From assembly GCA_031181145.1 (NCBI GenBank), contig JAPSLB010000009.1:25983-89982 (forward strand): DNA of 64,000 nucleotides, in the 5' to 3' direction. Below are positions 25,679-34,404 of the stretch, piece by piece. Both the position numbers and the translations under genes were made by a program. Positions within the stretch are counted from its first letter, which is position 1. Each line of letters opens with the position of its first letter. The notes under the pieces were generated by a model that was not told the DNA's origin, did no database searches, and saw nothing but the letters and a program-made list of their open reading frames with translations. Source of the DNA: Microvirga sp. (GTDB lineage Bacteria; Pseudomonadota; Alphaproteobacteria; Rhizobiales; Beijerinckiaceae).

Positions 25679-25700
25679 CCAAACCTAACGCTCGTTAACC
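25676..25700 (+). promoter_or_regulatory. Three TAAC repeats at 10-bp spacing upstream of ccrM
   Basis: TAACC at 25676, TAACG at 25686 and TAACC (within GTTAACC) at 25696 are spaced exactly 10 bp apart, on one face of the helix. Direct repeats of this kind are used by OmpR-type response regulators; CtrA half-sites in alphaproteobacteria are TTAACC-like. The first repeat overlaps the rnhB stop. Further TAAC copies occur at 25791 and 25822-25826. CtrA binding is inference. Confidence 0.4.
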
Positions 25701-25831
25701 TGAAAAGATCAATATTTTCAATATGTAGGCAAGATTTGCCGACCCAAAATAAGACGCATTTTTTTCTCCCTGGAAACCTGATCTTTACCCTAACGGCCGA
25801 TGATCCTGAGTGTCAGTTGCGTAACCGGTGA

Positions 25832-27034
<1,203 letters not shown>

Positions 27035-27060
27035 GAGAAAGCTCGCCTCCCGAATTCGCG

Positions 27061-27089
27061 AAGGGGCCAGCCCGGTGCTGGCCCTTTCC
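27061..27089 (+). terminator. Terminator after ccrM
   Basis: GGGCCAGC (27064-27071) pairs with GCTGGCCC (27076-27083) around a 4-nt loop, followed by TTTCC, 27 nt after the ccrM stop. The T-run is short. Confidence 0.65.
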
Positions 27090-27173
27090 GCTTCACGCCC
27101 TAGCCTTTCGTCACAGAGACGTCATCCAAGACCGCTAGCGCGGGATAGATCGAACGAAAGACAGGACCTGCCC

Positions 27174-28154
27174 GTGCTCATCAAGCGCATACTTCCTCTG
27201 CTCGCTGCCCTCGTGCCGGCCTTCGCCCAGGCCCAGGGAATTTCCGGAGACCTGGTGCTCTATACGAGCCAGCCCAACACGGACGCACAGCAGACCATCG
27301 ACGCCTTCAAGGCAAAATATCCCGAGGTCAACGTCACGTTCGTCCGCGACGGCACTCCGAAGATCCTCGCCAAGCTGAGCGCCGAATTCGAGGCCGGACA
27401 GCCCCGGGCCGACGTGCTGCTGATCGCCGACAGCGTCACGATGGAAGGCCTCAAGAAGGACGACCGGCTGCTCGCGCACGAGAAAGCGGACATCTCGGCC
27501 TACGCCGCTGGCACCCACGATCCGCAGAAATTCTGGTTCGCCACGAAGCTGATCACCACCGGGATCGCCTACAACGCAAAGGCGGCCTTCAAGCCAACCT
27601 CCTGGCTCGACCTCACGCGGCCTGAGGTCAAGGGACAGCTCGTCATGCCGAGCCCGCTGACGTCGGGCGCGGCCCTCATCCATGCCGCCGCCCTGACCGG
27701 CAACCTCGAAGGCGGCTGGAGGTATTACGAGGACCTGAAGGACAACGATGCCGTGGCCGGCGGCGGCAATGGCGACGTGCTGAAGCAGGTCGCGGGCGGT
27801 CAGAAGCTCTATGGCGTCATCGTCGACTACATGCCGATTCGCGAGAAGGCGAAGGGTGCTCCGATCGAGTTCGTGTTCCCGAAGGAAGGCGTCTCGGCCG
27901 TGTCAGAGCCGGTCGCCATCCTCAAGACCACGAAGAATCCCGAAGCTGCCCGTGCCTTCGTCGATTTCCTGATCTCGAAGGAAGGCCAGGAACTGGCGTT
28001 GAAGCAGGGATACATCGCCGCGCACCCCGCCGTCCCGCTGCCCGCCGGCTATCCGCCGCGCGAGCAGATCAAGGTCATGAGCTTCGATGCCGCAAAGGCC
28101 TTGGCCGACGAAACCGCGAACAAGGCGGCCTTCGCCGACATCTTCGGCCAGTGA
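27174..28154 (+). CDS. ABC transporter substrate-binding protein (family 1, iron type)
   Basis: A 326-residue periplasmic binding protein. The start is GTG at 27174 with AGGA 7 nt upstream, giving a signal peptide LIKRILPLLAALVPAFAQAQG. The mature start LVLYTSQPNTDAQQTIDAFKAKYP is typical of the FbpA/SfuA/AfuA and 2-aminoethylphosphonate binding families. It is followed by the permease with a GTGA overlap, so the two are translationally coupled. The ligand could be ferric iron or another small anion; the sequence does not decide. Confidence 0.85.
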   Translation: MLIKRILPLLAALVPAFAQAQGISGDLVLYTSQPNTDAQQTIDAFKAKYPEVNVTFVRDGTPKILAKLSAEFEAGQPRADVLLIADSVTMEGLKKDDRLLAHEKADISAYAAGTHDPQKFWFATKLITTGIAYNAKAAFKPTSWLDLTRPEVKGQLVMPSPLTSGAALIHAAALTGNLEGGWRYYEDLKDNDAVAGGGNGDVLKQVAGGQKLYGVIVDYMPIREKAKGAPIEFVFPKEGVSAVSEPVAILKTTKNPEAARAFVDFLISKEGQELALKQGYIAAHPAVPLPAGYPPREQIKVMSFDAAKALADETANKAAFADIFGQ

Positions 28155-29962
28155 AAAATCGGACGCACGCCAAGTCTTTCCTGGAGCGAGGAGGCGTCAG
28201 CCTCCTTGCTCTCGTCGCGTTGATCGTGCTCGCTTTCGAAGTTCTGCCGGCCCTGCGGCTTCTCCTGATGGCCATGGCTCCAGGGGGGACCTTCGATCCC
28301 GGAAAGGCGCTCGCCGCCCTCGCCGGCCGGTCGGCCCTCCGGGCCGCGCAGGCGACGCTGGAGACCGCCTTTTTCTCCACCCTGCTGGCGGTTCCGCTCG
28401 GCACGGCGATGGCGCTGGTCCTTGGCGTCACCGACATGCGCGGACGCCATCTCGCGTCGTTCCTCTTCGTCCTGTCGGTGATGATCTCGCCACAGGTCAT
28501 CGCGCTTGCCTTTCTCCATCTCGCCGGTCCGGCATCTCCGATCCTGAACAGCCTGGGCCTCGCGCCCGGAGCGGGCAGCGCGAACCCGATGCTCGGGCGC
28601 GACGGGATCATTCTCGTGCTGGGGCTGCATCACGCGCCGCTCGTCTATGTGGTGGTGAGCGCGGGCCTCAAGCGCATACCGCTCACCGTGATCGAAGCCG
28701 CGCGCGTGGACGGCGCACGGCCCCTGCGCATCGTCACCGACCACGTGATGCCGCTGCTGCGTCCCCACCTCATGAGCGCGGGCCTGCTCGCCTTCGTGGC
28801 GGGTATCGGCAATTTCGGCATTCCGGCCCTGCTCGGCGCGCCGGTGAATTACCTCACGCTGCCTGTCCTCATCTATCGCCGCCTGTCGAGTTTCGGCACC
28901 GGCATTCTCGGCGACGTGGCGACGCTCGGCCTTTGCGTCGCGGCCATCGCCATCGTCTGCGTGGCGGCCAGCCAGATCATCGCCCGCCGCGGCGGCGTGC
29001 TTCTGGAAGACGATGCTCCCATGCTGCCATTCTGGCATCTTGACCGGGCTCGCGCGGCCGCCGAGATTTTCGTGGTCTTCGTCATCGCTGCCGTTCTCGT
29101 CCTGCCCATGCTGTCCCTGCTGACGGCCGCCCTCGTGCCGTCCTACGGCATGCCCTTGAGCCTCGGGACGATCACCTTCGACAATTTCGCCGAGGTCCTG
29201 GCGCGACAGGACGTGACCATGCGCGCCTTCCTGAATTCGCTCGCCTATGCAGGGGGTGCGGCGTGCCTGCTGGCCTGTCTGTCGATCCCTATGGCCTATG
29301 CTCTGGTGCGCCTGACGGGACCGGCGAGAATCCCCATGACGGCTCTTCTCGAGACCTCCTACGTCCTTCCCGGCATCGTGTTGGCCATCGCGTGCATTCT
29401 CCTGTTCCTGAAACCGCTGCCGCTGATCGGCATCTCGCTCTACGCGACTCCGGCGATCATCGTCTTCGCCTATCTCGCCCGCTTCCTTTCGGTCGTGCTC
29501 AAGCCCGTGCTCGCCGGAATGGCGCAGGTCGACGTGGCGCAGGAGGAGGCCGCATCGCTCGATGGCGCGGGTCTTGCGCGCCGGCTCGCCGACATCATCC
29601 TTCCCTCGCTTCTTCCGGCCGCGGCAGCCGGCGGCCTGATGGCGTTCCTGCTCGCCTTCAGCGAGCTGACGGTGTCGGCCCTGCTCTGGTCGGCGGGAAC
29701 CGAGACCATCGGCGTCGTGCTCTACAATCTCGAAGAAGCGGGTCTCGCGAGCCAGGCCTCGGCCGTCGCGATCGTCATCGTCGCCGTCGTCATGCTCGCC
29801 ATGCTCGCTCTCCACGCCCTGGGCAGGCACCTGCCGGAAGGCACATTGCCCTGGCACTGCCCGACGGAAGGCGCGTCGTTCTCCGCCCGCAAGCCGGAGC
29901 GCGCCGCGTTTTCTGCGGGCCCCCTCGGTGTGGCGAGACCGCAACCGGTCTTGAGGGCGTGA
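28151..29962 (+). CDS. ABC transporter permease, two fused permease domains
   Basis: A 603-residue inner-membrane protein with about 12 helices in two halves (about 10-270 and 300-560), each with a permease cytoplasmic loop: VIEAARVDGARPLRIVTDHVMP in the first and DVAQEEAASLDGAGLARRLADIILP in the second. This fused form is typical of iron-type importers (SfuB/FbpB). The start GTG overlaps the stop of the binding-protein gene. The last 45 residues are hydrophilic and Ala/Pro-rich, beyond the usual end of the domain. No ATP-binding subunit gene is adjacent; the next gene is convergent. Confidence 0.88.
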   Translation: MKNRTHAKSFLERGGVSLLALVALIVLAFEVLPALRLLLMAMAPGGTFDPGKALAALAGRSALRAAQATLETAFFSTLLAVPLGTAMALVLGVTDMRGRHLASFLFVLSVMISPQVIALAFLHLAGPASPILNSLGLAPGAGSANPMLGRDGIILVLGLHHAPLVYVVVSAGLKRIPLTVIEAARVDGARPLRIVTDHVMPLLRPHLMSAGLLAFVAGIGNFGIPALLGAPVNYLTLPVLIYRRLSSFGTGILGDVATLGLCVAAIAIVCVAASQIIARRGGVLLEDDAPMLPFWHLDRARAAAEIFVVFVIAAVLVLPMLSLLTAALVPSYGMPLSLGTITFDNFAEVLARQDVTMRAFLNSLAYAGGAACLLACLSIPMAYALVRLTGPARIPMTALLETSYVLPGIVLAIACILLFLKPLPLIGISLYATPAIIVFAYLARFLSVVLKPVLAGMAQVDVAQEEAASLDGAGLARRLADIILPSLLPAAAAGGLMAFLLAFSELTVSALLWSAGTETIGVVLYNLEEAGLASQASAVAIVIVAVVMLAMLALHALGRHLPEGTLPWHCPTEGASFSARKPERAAFSAGPLGVARPQPVLRA

Positions 29963-29980
29963 GACGGAATGGGCGCCTGA

Positions 29981-30823
29981 TCACCGCGCGGCGAGCCACT
30001 GAAGCAGCTCCGCATCGAAGAGCGCGCTCTCCTCGAGTTGCGGCGTGTGCCCGCTCTTCTCGAACACGCGAACCGTGAGATCGCGGAAGCAGCCGCGATA
30101 GGCATCCCATGTCGCATAGGGCGCGACGAGATAATCGTAGCGCCCGAGGGCGAGGAAAACCGGGATGTCGAGCCGCTCCAACCCTTGCCGGACATCAAGG
30201 TCGCGGAACGTCTCGCCCCATAAGTGATCGAAGACAGGCATGTTCACATGCACGCCTTCCCAGAGCGCTGCCGCATCAAAACCGTGATCGTACCAGCTCT
30301 TCGCGCCGAGGCGGATGCAGAAGGTGACGAAACGCTTCTCGGGTGCAGCCGCGATCTCGGCGGGAAGCCGCGCGAGATCGCCTGCGAGCTTCGCCTTGCG
30401 CTCCGGGCAGACGGATTCCTGCCAGTACCGTTCCGAGGCTTCCTGATGCGCCGCGCCGTGGCTCGGCCCGGTGCCGATCATCACCACGTGGGACACGTGC
30501 TGCGGATAGCGCTTGGCATATTCCAGCGCCATGTAGCCATGGCCGGAATGGCCGATGACGATCATCTTCTCGTGCCCGAAATGACGCCGGGCGAGGTCGA
30601 TGTCGTCGAGCACCACATCGAGTCCGTAGTCGGATGGCTGCAGATCCTTCGAGGTTTTCGCAAAACCGCGATGATCGGCGAAGACGAGCTGCAGCGACCT
30701 CCTCAGGTTCTGCGAGAAGGTTCGCGGATAATAGACCGCGCTGCCGATCACGATGGCAGGCGTGCCCTGCCCTTCGACGGAATAGGCCAGCTCGAAACCG
30801 CCGGACGAAATAGTACCGCGCAT
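29981..30823 (-). CDS. Alpha/beta hydrolase
   Basis: A 280-residue alpha/beta-hydrolase fold protein. The nucleophile elbow is IVIGHSGHGYMALEYAKRYP with Ser near residue 93, the oxyanion region is around VIGSAVYYPRTF, and the catalytic histidine is in FEKSGHTPQLEE near 262. An acid in the ALGRYDYLVAP segment completes the triad. It resembles proline iminopeptidase/esterase-like family members, but the substrate cannot be named. It is divergent from the LysR gene 201 nt away, a common arrangement for a regulator and its target. Confidence 0.87.
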   Translation of the reverse strand: MRGTISSGGFELAYSVEGQGTPAIVIGSAVYYPRTFSQNLRRSLQLVFADHRGFAKTSKDLQPSDYGLDVVLDDIDLARRHFGHEKMIVIGHSGHGYMALEYAKRYPQHVSHVVMIGTGPSHGAAHQEASERYWQESVCPERKAKLAGDLARLPAEIAAAPEKRFVTFCIRLGAKSWYDHGFDAAALWEGVHVNMPVFDHLWGETFRDLDVRQGLERLDIPVFLALGRYDYLVAPYATWDAYRGCFRDLTVRVFEKSGHTPQLEESALFDAELLQWLAAR

Positions 30824-31024
30824 GATCGCTGCTCATGAATGTGATCTCGCGCGTTTCTCGCCCAAGCCCTTCGGCTTGTGAAGCCCCTGACCTCGTCAGA
30901 AGTGTAGACCACCCTCACGCGGCTGAAGGGCTGTGGGCAAACCCTCGTCAGGCGATGGTGGGGTCACCCCGATCACGGACCATCCCCCTATGCGTGCCCC
31001 GCCCCAACGTTTTAGCATACTGCC

Positions 31025-31921
31025 ATGGCTCACCCTTCTCACGATCCCTTTCACCTCGCCTTCAGCGAACCGTCCTGGGACGATCTGCGGATCTTCCTGG
31101 CCGTGGTGGCTCATGGATCGATGAACGGCGCGGCGAAAGCCCTGGGGCAGAGCCAGCCGACGGTTGCCCGGCGCATCAGGGCGCTGGAGGAGACGCTCGG
31201 GATCGACCTTTTCCAGCGCGGCCCCAACAACCTCGAACTGACGGAGGCAGGCCGGGCTATCCTCGAGGCGGCCTCCCCCATGGGCGAGGCCGCAAGCATC
31301 GTGGCGCGCACGGCCTCGGCCCATCGGCCAGATCCGGATGCGCCCGTGCGCGTGACCGCGACCTCCTCGGTCGCCCTGTTCCTGTCGCTGCATTCGGCAG
31401 AACTGCACAAGGCCGCCGAGCCCGTGGAGATCGCCTACATTCCCACCCGCCGAAAGCTCGATCTCGCCTCGGGTGAGGCCGATATCGCGCTTCGCATGCG
31501 CGTCCTGCCCGAGGGCACTGACGAGCTCGTGGCGCGAAAGGTGGGGCAGATCGCCTTCGCCGTCTATGCCACCACCGAGGACCCGGCATCCGTCATCGCC
31601 CCGCCGGAGGATCCGACCCTGTCCCGGCAGGCGGCCTATGTCGCCGAGTTCGCGCAGGGCCGCACGATTGCCGCCCGCATCGGCGACATGCCGATCCGGT
31701 ATCAAGCGGCGAAAGCGGGTCTGGGCGCTGCCTTCCTCCCCTGCTGGCTCGGCGACCGCGATCCCGACCTCGTCCAGGTGATGAAGCCCGAGGGCGACCT
31801 GATCGAGGACGTTTTCCTCGTCATGCACCGCCGCAGCCGAAGCCGCCCGAACGTGACGCGCGTGGCGAATGCGCTGGCGGCTTTGTTCAAGCGTAATCAC
31901 AAAGCGCTGGCGGGCGGCTGA
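31025..31921 (+). CDS. LysR family transcriptional regulator
   Basis: A 298-residue regulator. The winged helix-turn-helix spans about residues 18-77 with FLAVVAHGSMNGAAKALGQSQ and PTVARRIRALEETLGIDLFQ. The remainder is the effector-binding domain with two Rossmann-like lobes, here on the short side. Divergence from the alpha/beta hydrolase gene suggests that gene as a target. The 201-nt region between them (30824-31024) should hold the operators, but I see no clear T-N11-A dyad. Its stop codon TGA abuts the mutY stop to make TGATCA. Confidence 0.9.
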   Translation: MAHPSHDPFHLAFSEPSWDDLRIFLAVVAHGSMNGAAKALGQSQPTVARRIRALEETLGIDLFQRGPNNLELTEAGRAILEAASPMGEAASIVARTASAHRPDPDAPVRVTATSSVALFLSLHSAELHKAAEPVEIAYIPTRRKLDLASGEADIALRMRVLPEGTDELVARKVGQIAFAVYATTEDPASVIAPPEDPTLSRQAAYVAEFAQGRTIAARIGDMPIRYQAAKAGLGAAFLPCWLGDRDPDLVQVMKPEGDLIEDVFLVMHRRSRSRPNVTRVANALAALFKRNHKALAGG

Positions 31922-33043
31922 TCAGCTTCCGGCCTTTGCAGGAGTATTCTTGCCCGGGTTCGTCTTCGCCCCCGGCAAATCGCCCAGGGCATGCGCCAGC
32001 ACCTTCTTCATGGCGCCCGGCAGCGCCTCTTCGTGCAGCTTGAGACGCGGGGTCCAACGCATGTCGGTCGGAGCGGGCGTGCCTTTGGCCACTTTCGCGA
32101 AGAGCACCGTCAGCTCCAGGGGAAAGTGCGTGAACACGTGGCGCACCGTGCCGGGCAGCCGCTGCCACCGCGCCTCGATGGGGGCATCGAGCACGGCGCG
32201 GGCAGGTTCGTAATCCGGCTCCCAGTCGCTCGTCGGAGGCTCGGCCATGCCGCCGAGCAGACCCGTCGGAGGACGGGTGCGCAGAAGGATCGTGTCGTCG
32301 GCGCGCAGCACAACGAAGGCCGCGCCCTTGCGCAACGGTCCGGTCTCCTTCTTCTGCTTCCTCGGGAACGTCTCCTGAAGGCCCGCGGCGCGGGCCAGGC
32401 ACGGCCTCATCCAGGGGCAGAGCGCGCAGGCCGGGCGCTTGGGCGTGCAGATCGTGGCGCCGAGATCCATGAGAGCCTGAGCGAAATCGCCGGGCCTGTC
32501 CGCGGGCACGAGCTCTTCCGTAAGGGAACGGATGAGGGACTTCGCCTTGGGCAGCGGCTCCTCGATCACGAAGACGCGGGACATGACCCGCTCCACATTG
32601 CCGTCCACCGCAGCCGCCTTCTCGTTGAACGCGATGGCCGCCACGGCTGCCGCCGTATAGGCGCCGATACCGGGGAGCTTCAGGAGCTCGGCCTCGGTCG
32701 AGGGGAAGAGCCCTCCGTGCTTGTCCACGACAGCCTTGGCGCAGGAATGGAGATTGCGGGCGCGGGAATAGTAGCCGAGCCCCGCCCAGGCCTGCATGAC
32801 CGATTCGGTCGGGGCCTCGGCGAGGGCCTCCACGGTCGGGAACCGCTCCAGAAAGTTCAGATAGAAGGGTTTGACCGCCGCCACCGTGGTTTGCTGCAGC
32901 ATGATCTCCGAGAGCCAGACCCGGTAGGGGTCGGCGGCCTCGCCGGCCCTGGCGCGCCACGGCAGTTCGCGCCGGTGACGGTCGTACCAGGCAAGCAGGT
33001 CCTGCGGGTCGGGCTTGGTCGCGCTCGGGGCGGGCGTTAACAT
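31922..33043 (-). CDS. mutY: A/G-specific adenine DNA glycosylase
   Basis: A 373-residue repair enzyme removing adenine mispaired with 8-oxoguanine. The helix-hairpin-helix GPD region shows LPGIGAYTAAAVAAIAF and AAVDGNVERVMSR with the catalytic Asp, and SEIMLQQTTVAAV carries the active-site Glu. The iron-sulfur ligands are C-x6-C-x2-C-x5-C (CTPKRPACALCPWMRPC). The C-terminal NUDIX-like domain (about 235-355) recognises 8-oxoguanine. The last residues are a Lys/Asn/Pro tail. It is divergent from DUF721 with 57 nt between. Confidence 0.96.
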   Translation of the reverse strand: MLTPAPSATKPDPQDLLAWYDRHRRELPWRARAGEAADPYRVWLSEIMLQQTTVAAVKPFYLNFLERFPTVEALAEAPTESVMQAWAGLGYYSRARNLHSCAKAVVDKHGGLFPSTEAELLKLPGIGAYTAAAVAAIAFNEKAAAVDGNVERVMSRVFVIEEPLPKAKSLIRSLTEELVPADRPGDFAQALMDLGATICTPKRPACALCPWMRPCLARAAGLQETFPRKQKKETGPLRKGAAFVVLRADDTILLRTRPPTGLLGGMAEPPTSDWEPDYEPARAVLDAPIEARWQRLPGTVRHVFTHFPLELTVLFAKVAKGTPAPTDMRWTPRLKLHEEALPGAMKKVLAHALGDLPGAKTNPGKNTPAKAGS

Positions 33044-33100
33044 GAGATTTGGAATAGCGATCTACACCGAATATTCCAACGCGGCTTTTGGACATTCAAC

Positions 33101-33601
33101 ATGAGACGACCGAGGCCTTTGGCCCGCCCCCTTGCCGAGTTTCTCGACGTCTGTCTCTCCCCGAGTCTGGCGGCGCAAGGCTTTGCGACCTCCGACGTGA
33201 TCATGGCCTGGCCCGACATCGTCGGCGAAAGGCTCGCCGCCTTCACCCAGCCGCTCAAGATCGAGTGGAAACGAAAGCCCCCCCATGCGGATCCGGAGGC
33301 GCGCCCGGAGCCCGCGACCCTCGTGGTGCGGGTGGAAAGCGCCTTCGCGCTCGAGCTCCAGCACATGGCTCCCACGGTCATCGACCGGGTGAACACCTAT
33401 TACGGCTGGCGCTGCATCGGAAAGCTCGTGCTGAAACAAGGTCCCGTGCGGCGGGTTGAGAGGAAGAAGCCCCCGGCGCCTACCCTCACCCCTGCGGAGA
33501 TGGCCAAGGTCAACACCGCCACCGACGGCATCGCGGAGGACGGTCTCAAGGCCGCTCTCGACCGACTGGGCCAGGCGGTCGTAGGCAACAAGCGATCGTG
33601 A
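33101..33601 (+). CDS. DUF721 domain protein (DciA-like)
   Basis: A 166-residue protein. The N-terminal 110 residues carry the DUF721 core: VIMAWPDIVGERLAAFTQP, then TLVVRVESAFALELQHMAP and VNTYYGWRCIGKLVLKQ. The family includes DciA, which helps load the replicative helicase in many bacteria lacking DnaC; the alphaproteobacterial members are longer at the C-terminus, as here. The helicase-loader role is inferred from family only. The order mutY-DUF721-dsbA-smc is, to my recollection, conserved in relatives. Confidence 0.8.
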   Translation: MRRPRPLARPLAEFLDVCLSPSLAAQGFATSDVIMAWPDIVGERLAAFTQPLKIEWKRKPPHADPEARPEPATLVVRVESAFALELQHMAPTVIDRVNTYYGWRCIGKLVLKQGPVRRVERKKPPAPTLTPAEMAKVNTATDGIAEDGLKAALDRLGQAVVGNKRS

Positions 33602-33720
33602 AAGCGTGAAAGGCGATCGTCAGCTCCGGTTCACGCACGAAAGAGTGAGATGGGCGGCGCTTGCCTTGGGCAACGTCTCATTTTACCGCAAAGAAGCATC
33701 TCTTCAGGAGTTCTCCCCAC

Positions 33721-34359
33721 ATGATCACCCGGCGTCAGACGCTTCAGCTTCTCGGGACCGCAGCCGTTACCGCCTATCTCGCCACGAGCTTCCCCGCCCT
33801 GGCGCAGAACGTGGCCGTTCAGGACCTCGCCGCCGAGGGCCCCCTCGGAGACGTGGCTTTGGGCCCGGACAACGCCAAGGTGACAATTATCGAGTACGCG
33901 TCCCTCACCTGCTCCCACTGCGCCAATTTTCACGCCACCACCTGGCCGGAGCTGAAGAAGCGCTACGTCGATACGGGCAAGGTCCGCTTCATCCTGCGCG
34001 AATTCCCCCTCGATCCCCTGGCCACGGCCGGTTTCATGCTCGCGCGCTGCGACGGGAACGACAAATATTATCCGATCACCGACATGCTCTTCGAGCAGCA
34101 GAAGAACTGGGCCTTTGTGGACAAGCCCCTGGACGCCCTGCGCCAATTCATGAGGCAGGCAGGTTTTTCACAGGAAAAATTTGATGCTTGCCTCCAGGAC
34201 CAGAAACTTTATGACGCAGTCAATTCGGTGAAGAACCGGGGTATGGAGCAGTTCAATGTGGACTCCACCCCGACTTTCTTCATCAATGGTCAGCGCCATC
34301 CGGGAAGCCTCTCGATCGATGAGATTGAAAAGGTCATCAAGCCTCTGCTGGGCGAGTAA
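33721..34359 (+). CDS. DsbA family thiol:disulfide oxidoreductase, Tat-type signal
   Basis: A 212-residue periplasmic thioredoxin-fold protein. The start at 33721 is preferred over 33661 because residues 1-28 then form a signal with a twin-arginine motif, TRRQTLQLLGTAAV, ending SFPALA. The active site is SLTCSHCANFH, with the CxxC of DsbA-type enzymes, and the helical insertion includes FPLDPLATAGFMLARC. The conserved cis-proline is in VDSTPTFFING. It lies between DUF721 and smc on the same strand. It probably oxidises exported proteins; its partner DsbB is not in the window. Confidence 0.92.
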   Translation: MITRRQTLQLLGTAAVTAYLATSFPALAQNVAVQDLAAEGPLGDVALGPDNAKVTIIEYASLTCSHCANFHATTWPELKKRYVDTGKVRFILREFPLDPLATAGFMLARCDGNDKYYPITDMLFEQQKNWAFVDKPLDALRQFMRQAGFSQEKFDACLQDQKLYDAVNSVKNRGMEQFNVDSTPTFFINGQRHPGSLSIDEIEKVIKPLLGE

Positions 34360-34368
34360 GCCCCTGAA

Positions 34369-34389
34369 ACCGGCCCTCCAGGGGCCGGT
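34369..34389. other. GC hairpin between dsbA and smc
   Basis: ACCGGCC (34369-34375) and GGCCGGT (34383-34389) close a short loop 10 nt after dsbA and 15 nt before smc. There is no T-run. It could be an mRNA processing or attenuation element; the gap is only 45 nt, so read-through is likely. Confidence 0.4.
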
Positions 34390-34404
34390 CGGGAAGGCGC
34401 GTCC

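Noticed and set aside
25712-25767. AT-rich palindrome ATATT-TTC-AATAT and T-run after rnhB considered as a terminator
   Set aside because: The hairpin is weak and the T-run at 25760-25766 is far from any stable stem.
28049-29944. 631-codon minus-strand frame opposite the ABC permease
   Set aside because: Hydrophilic His/Arg/Asp-rich shadow of a membrane-protein gene.
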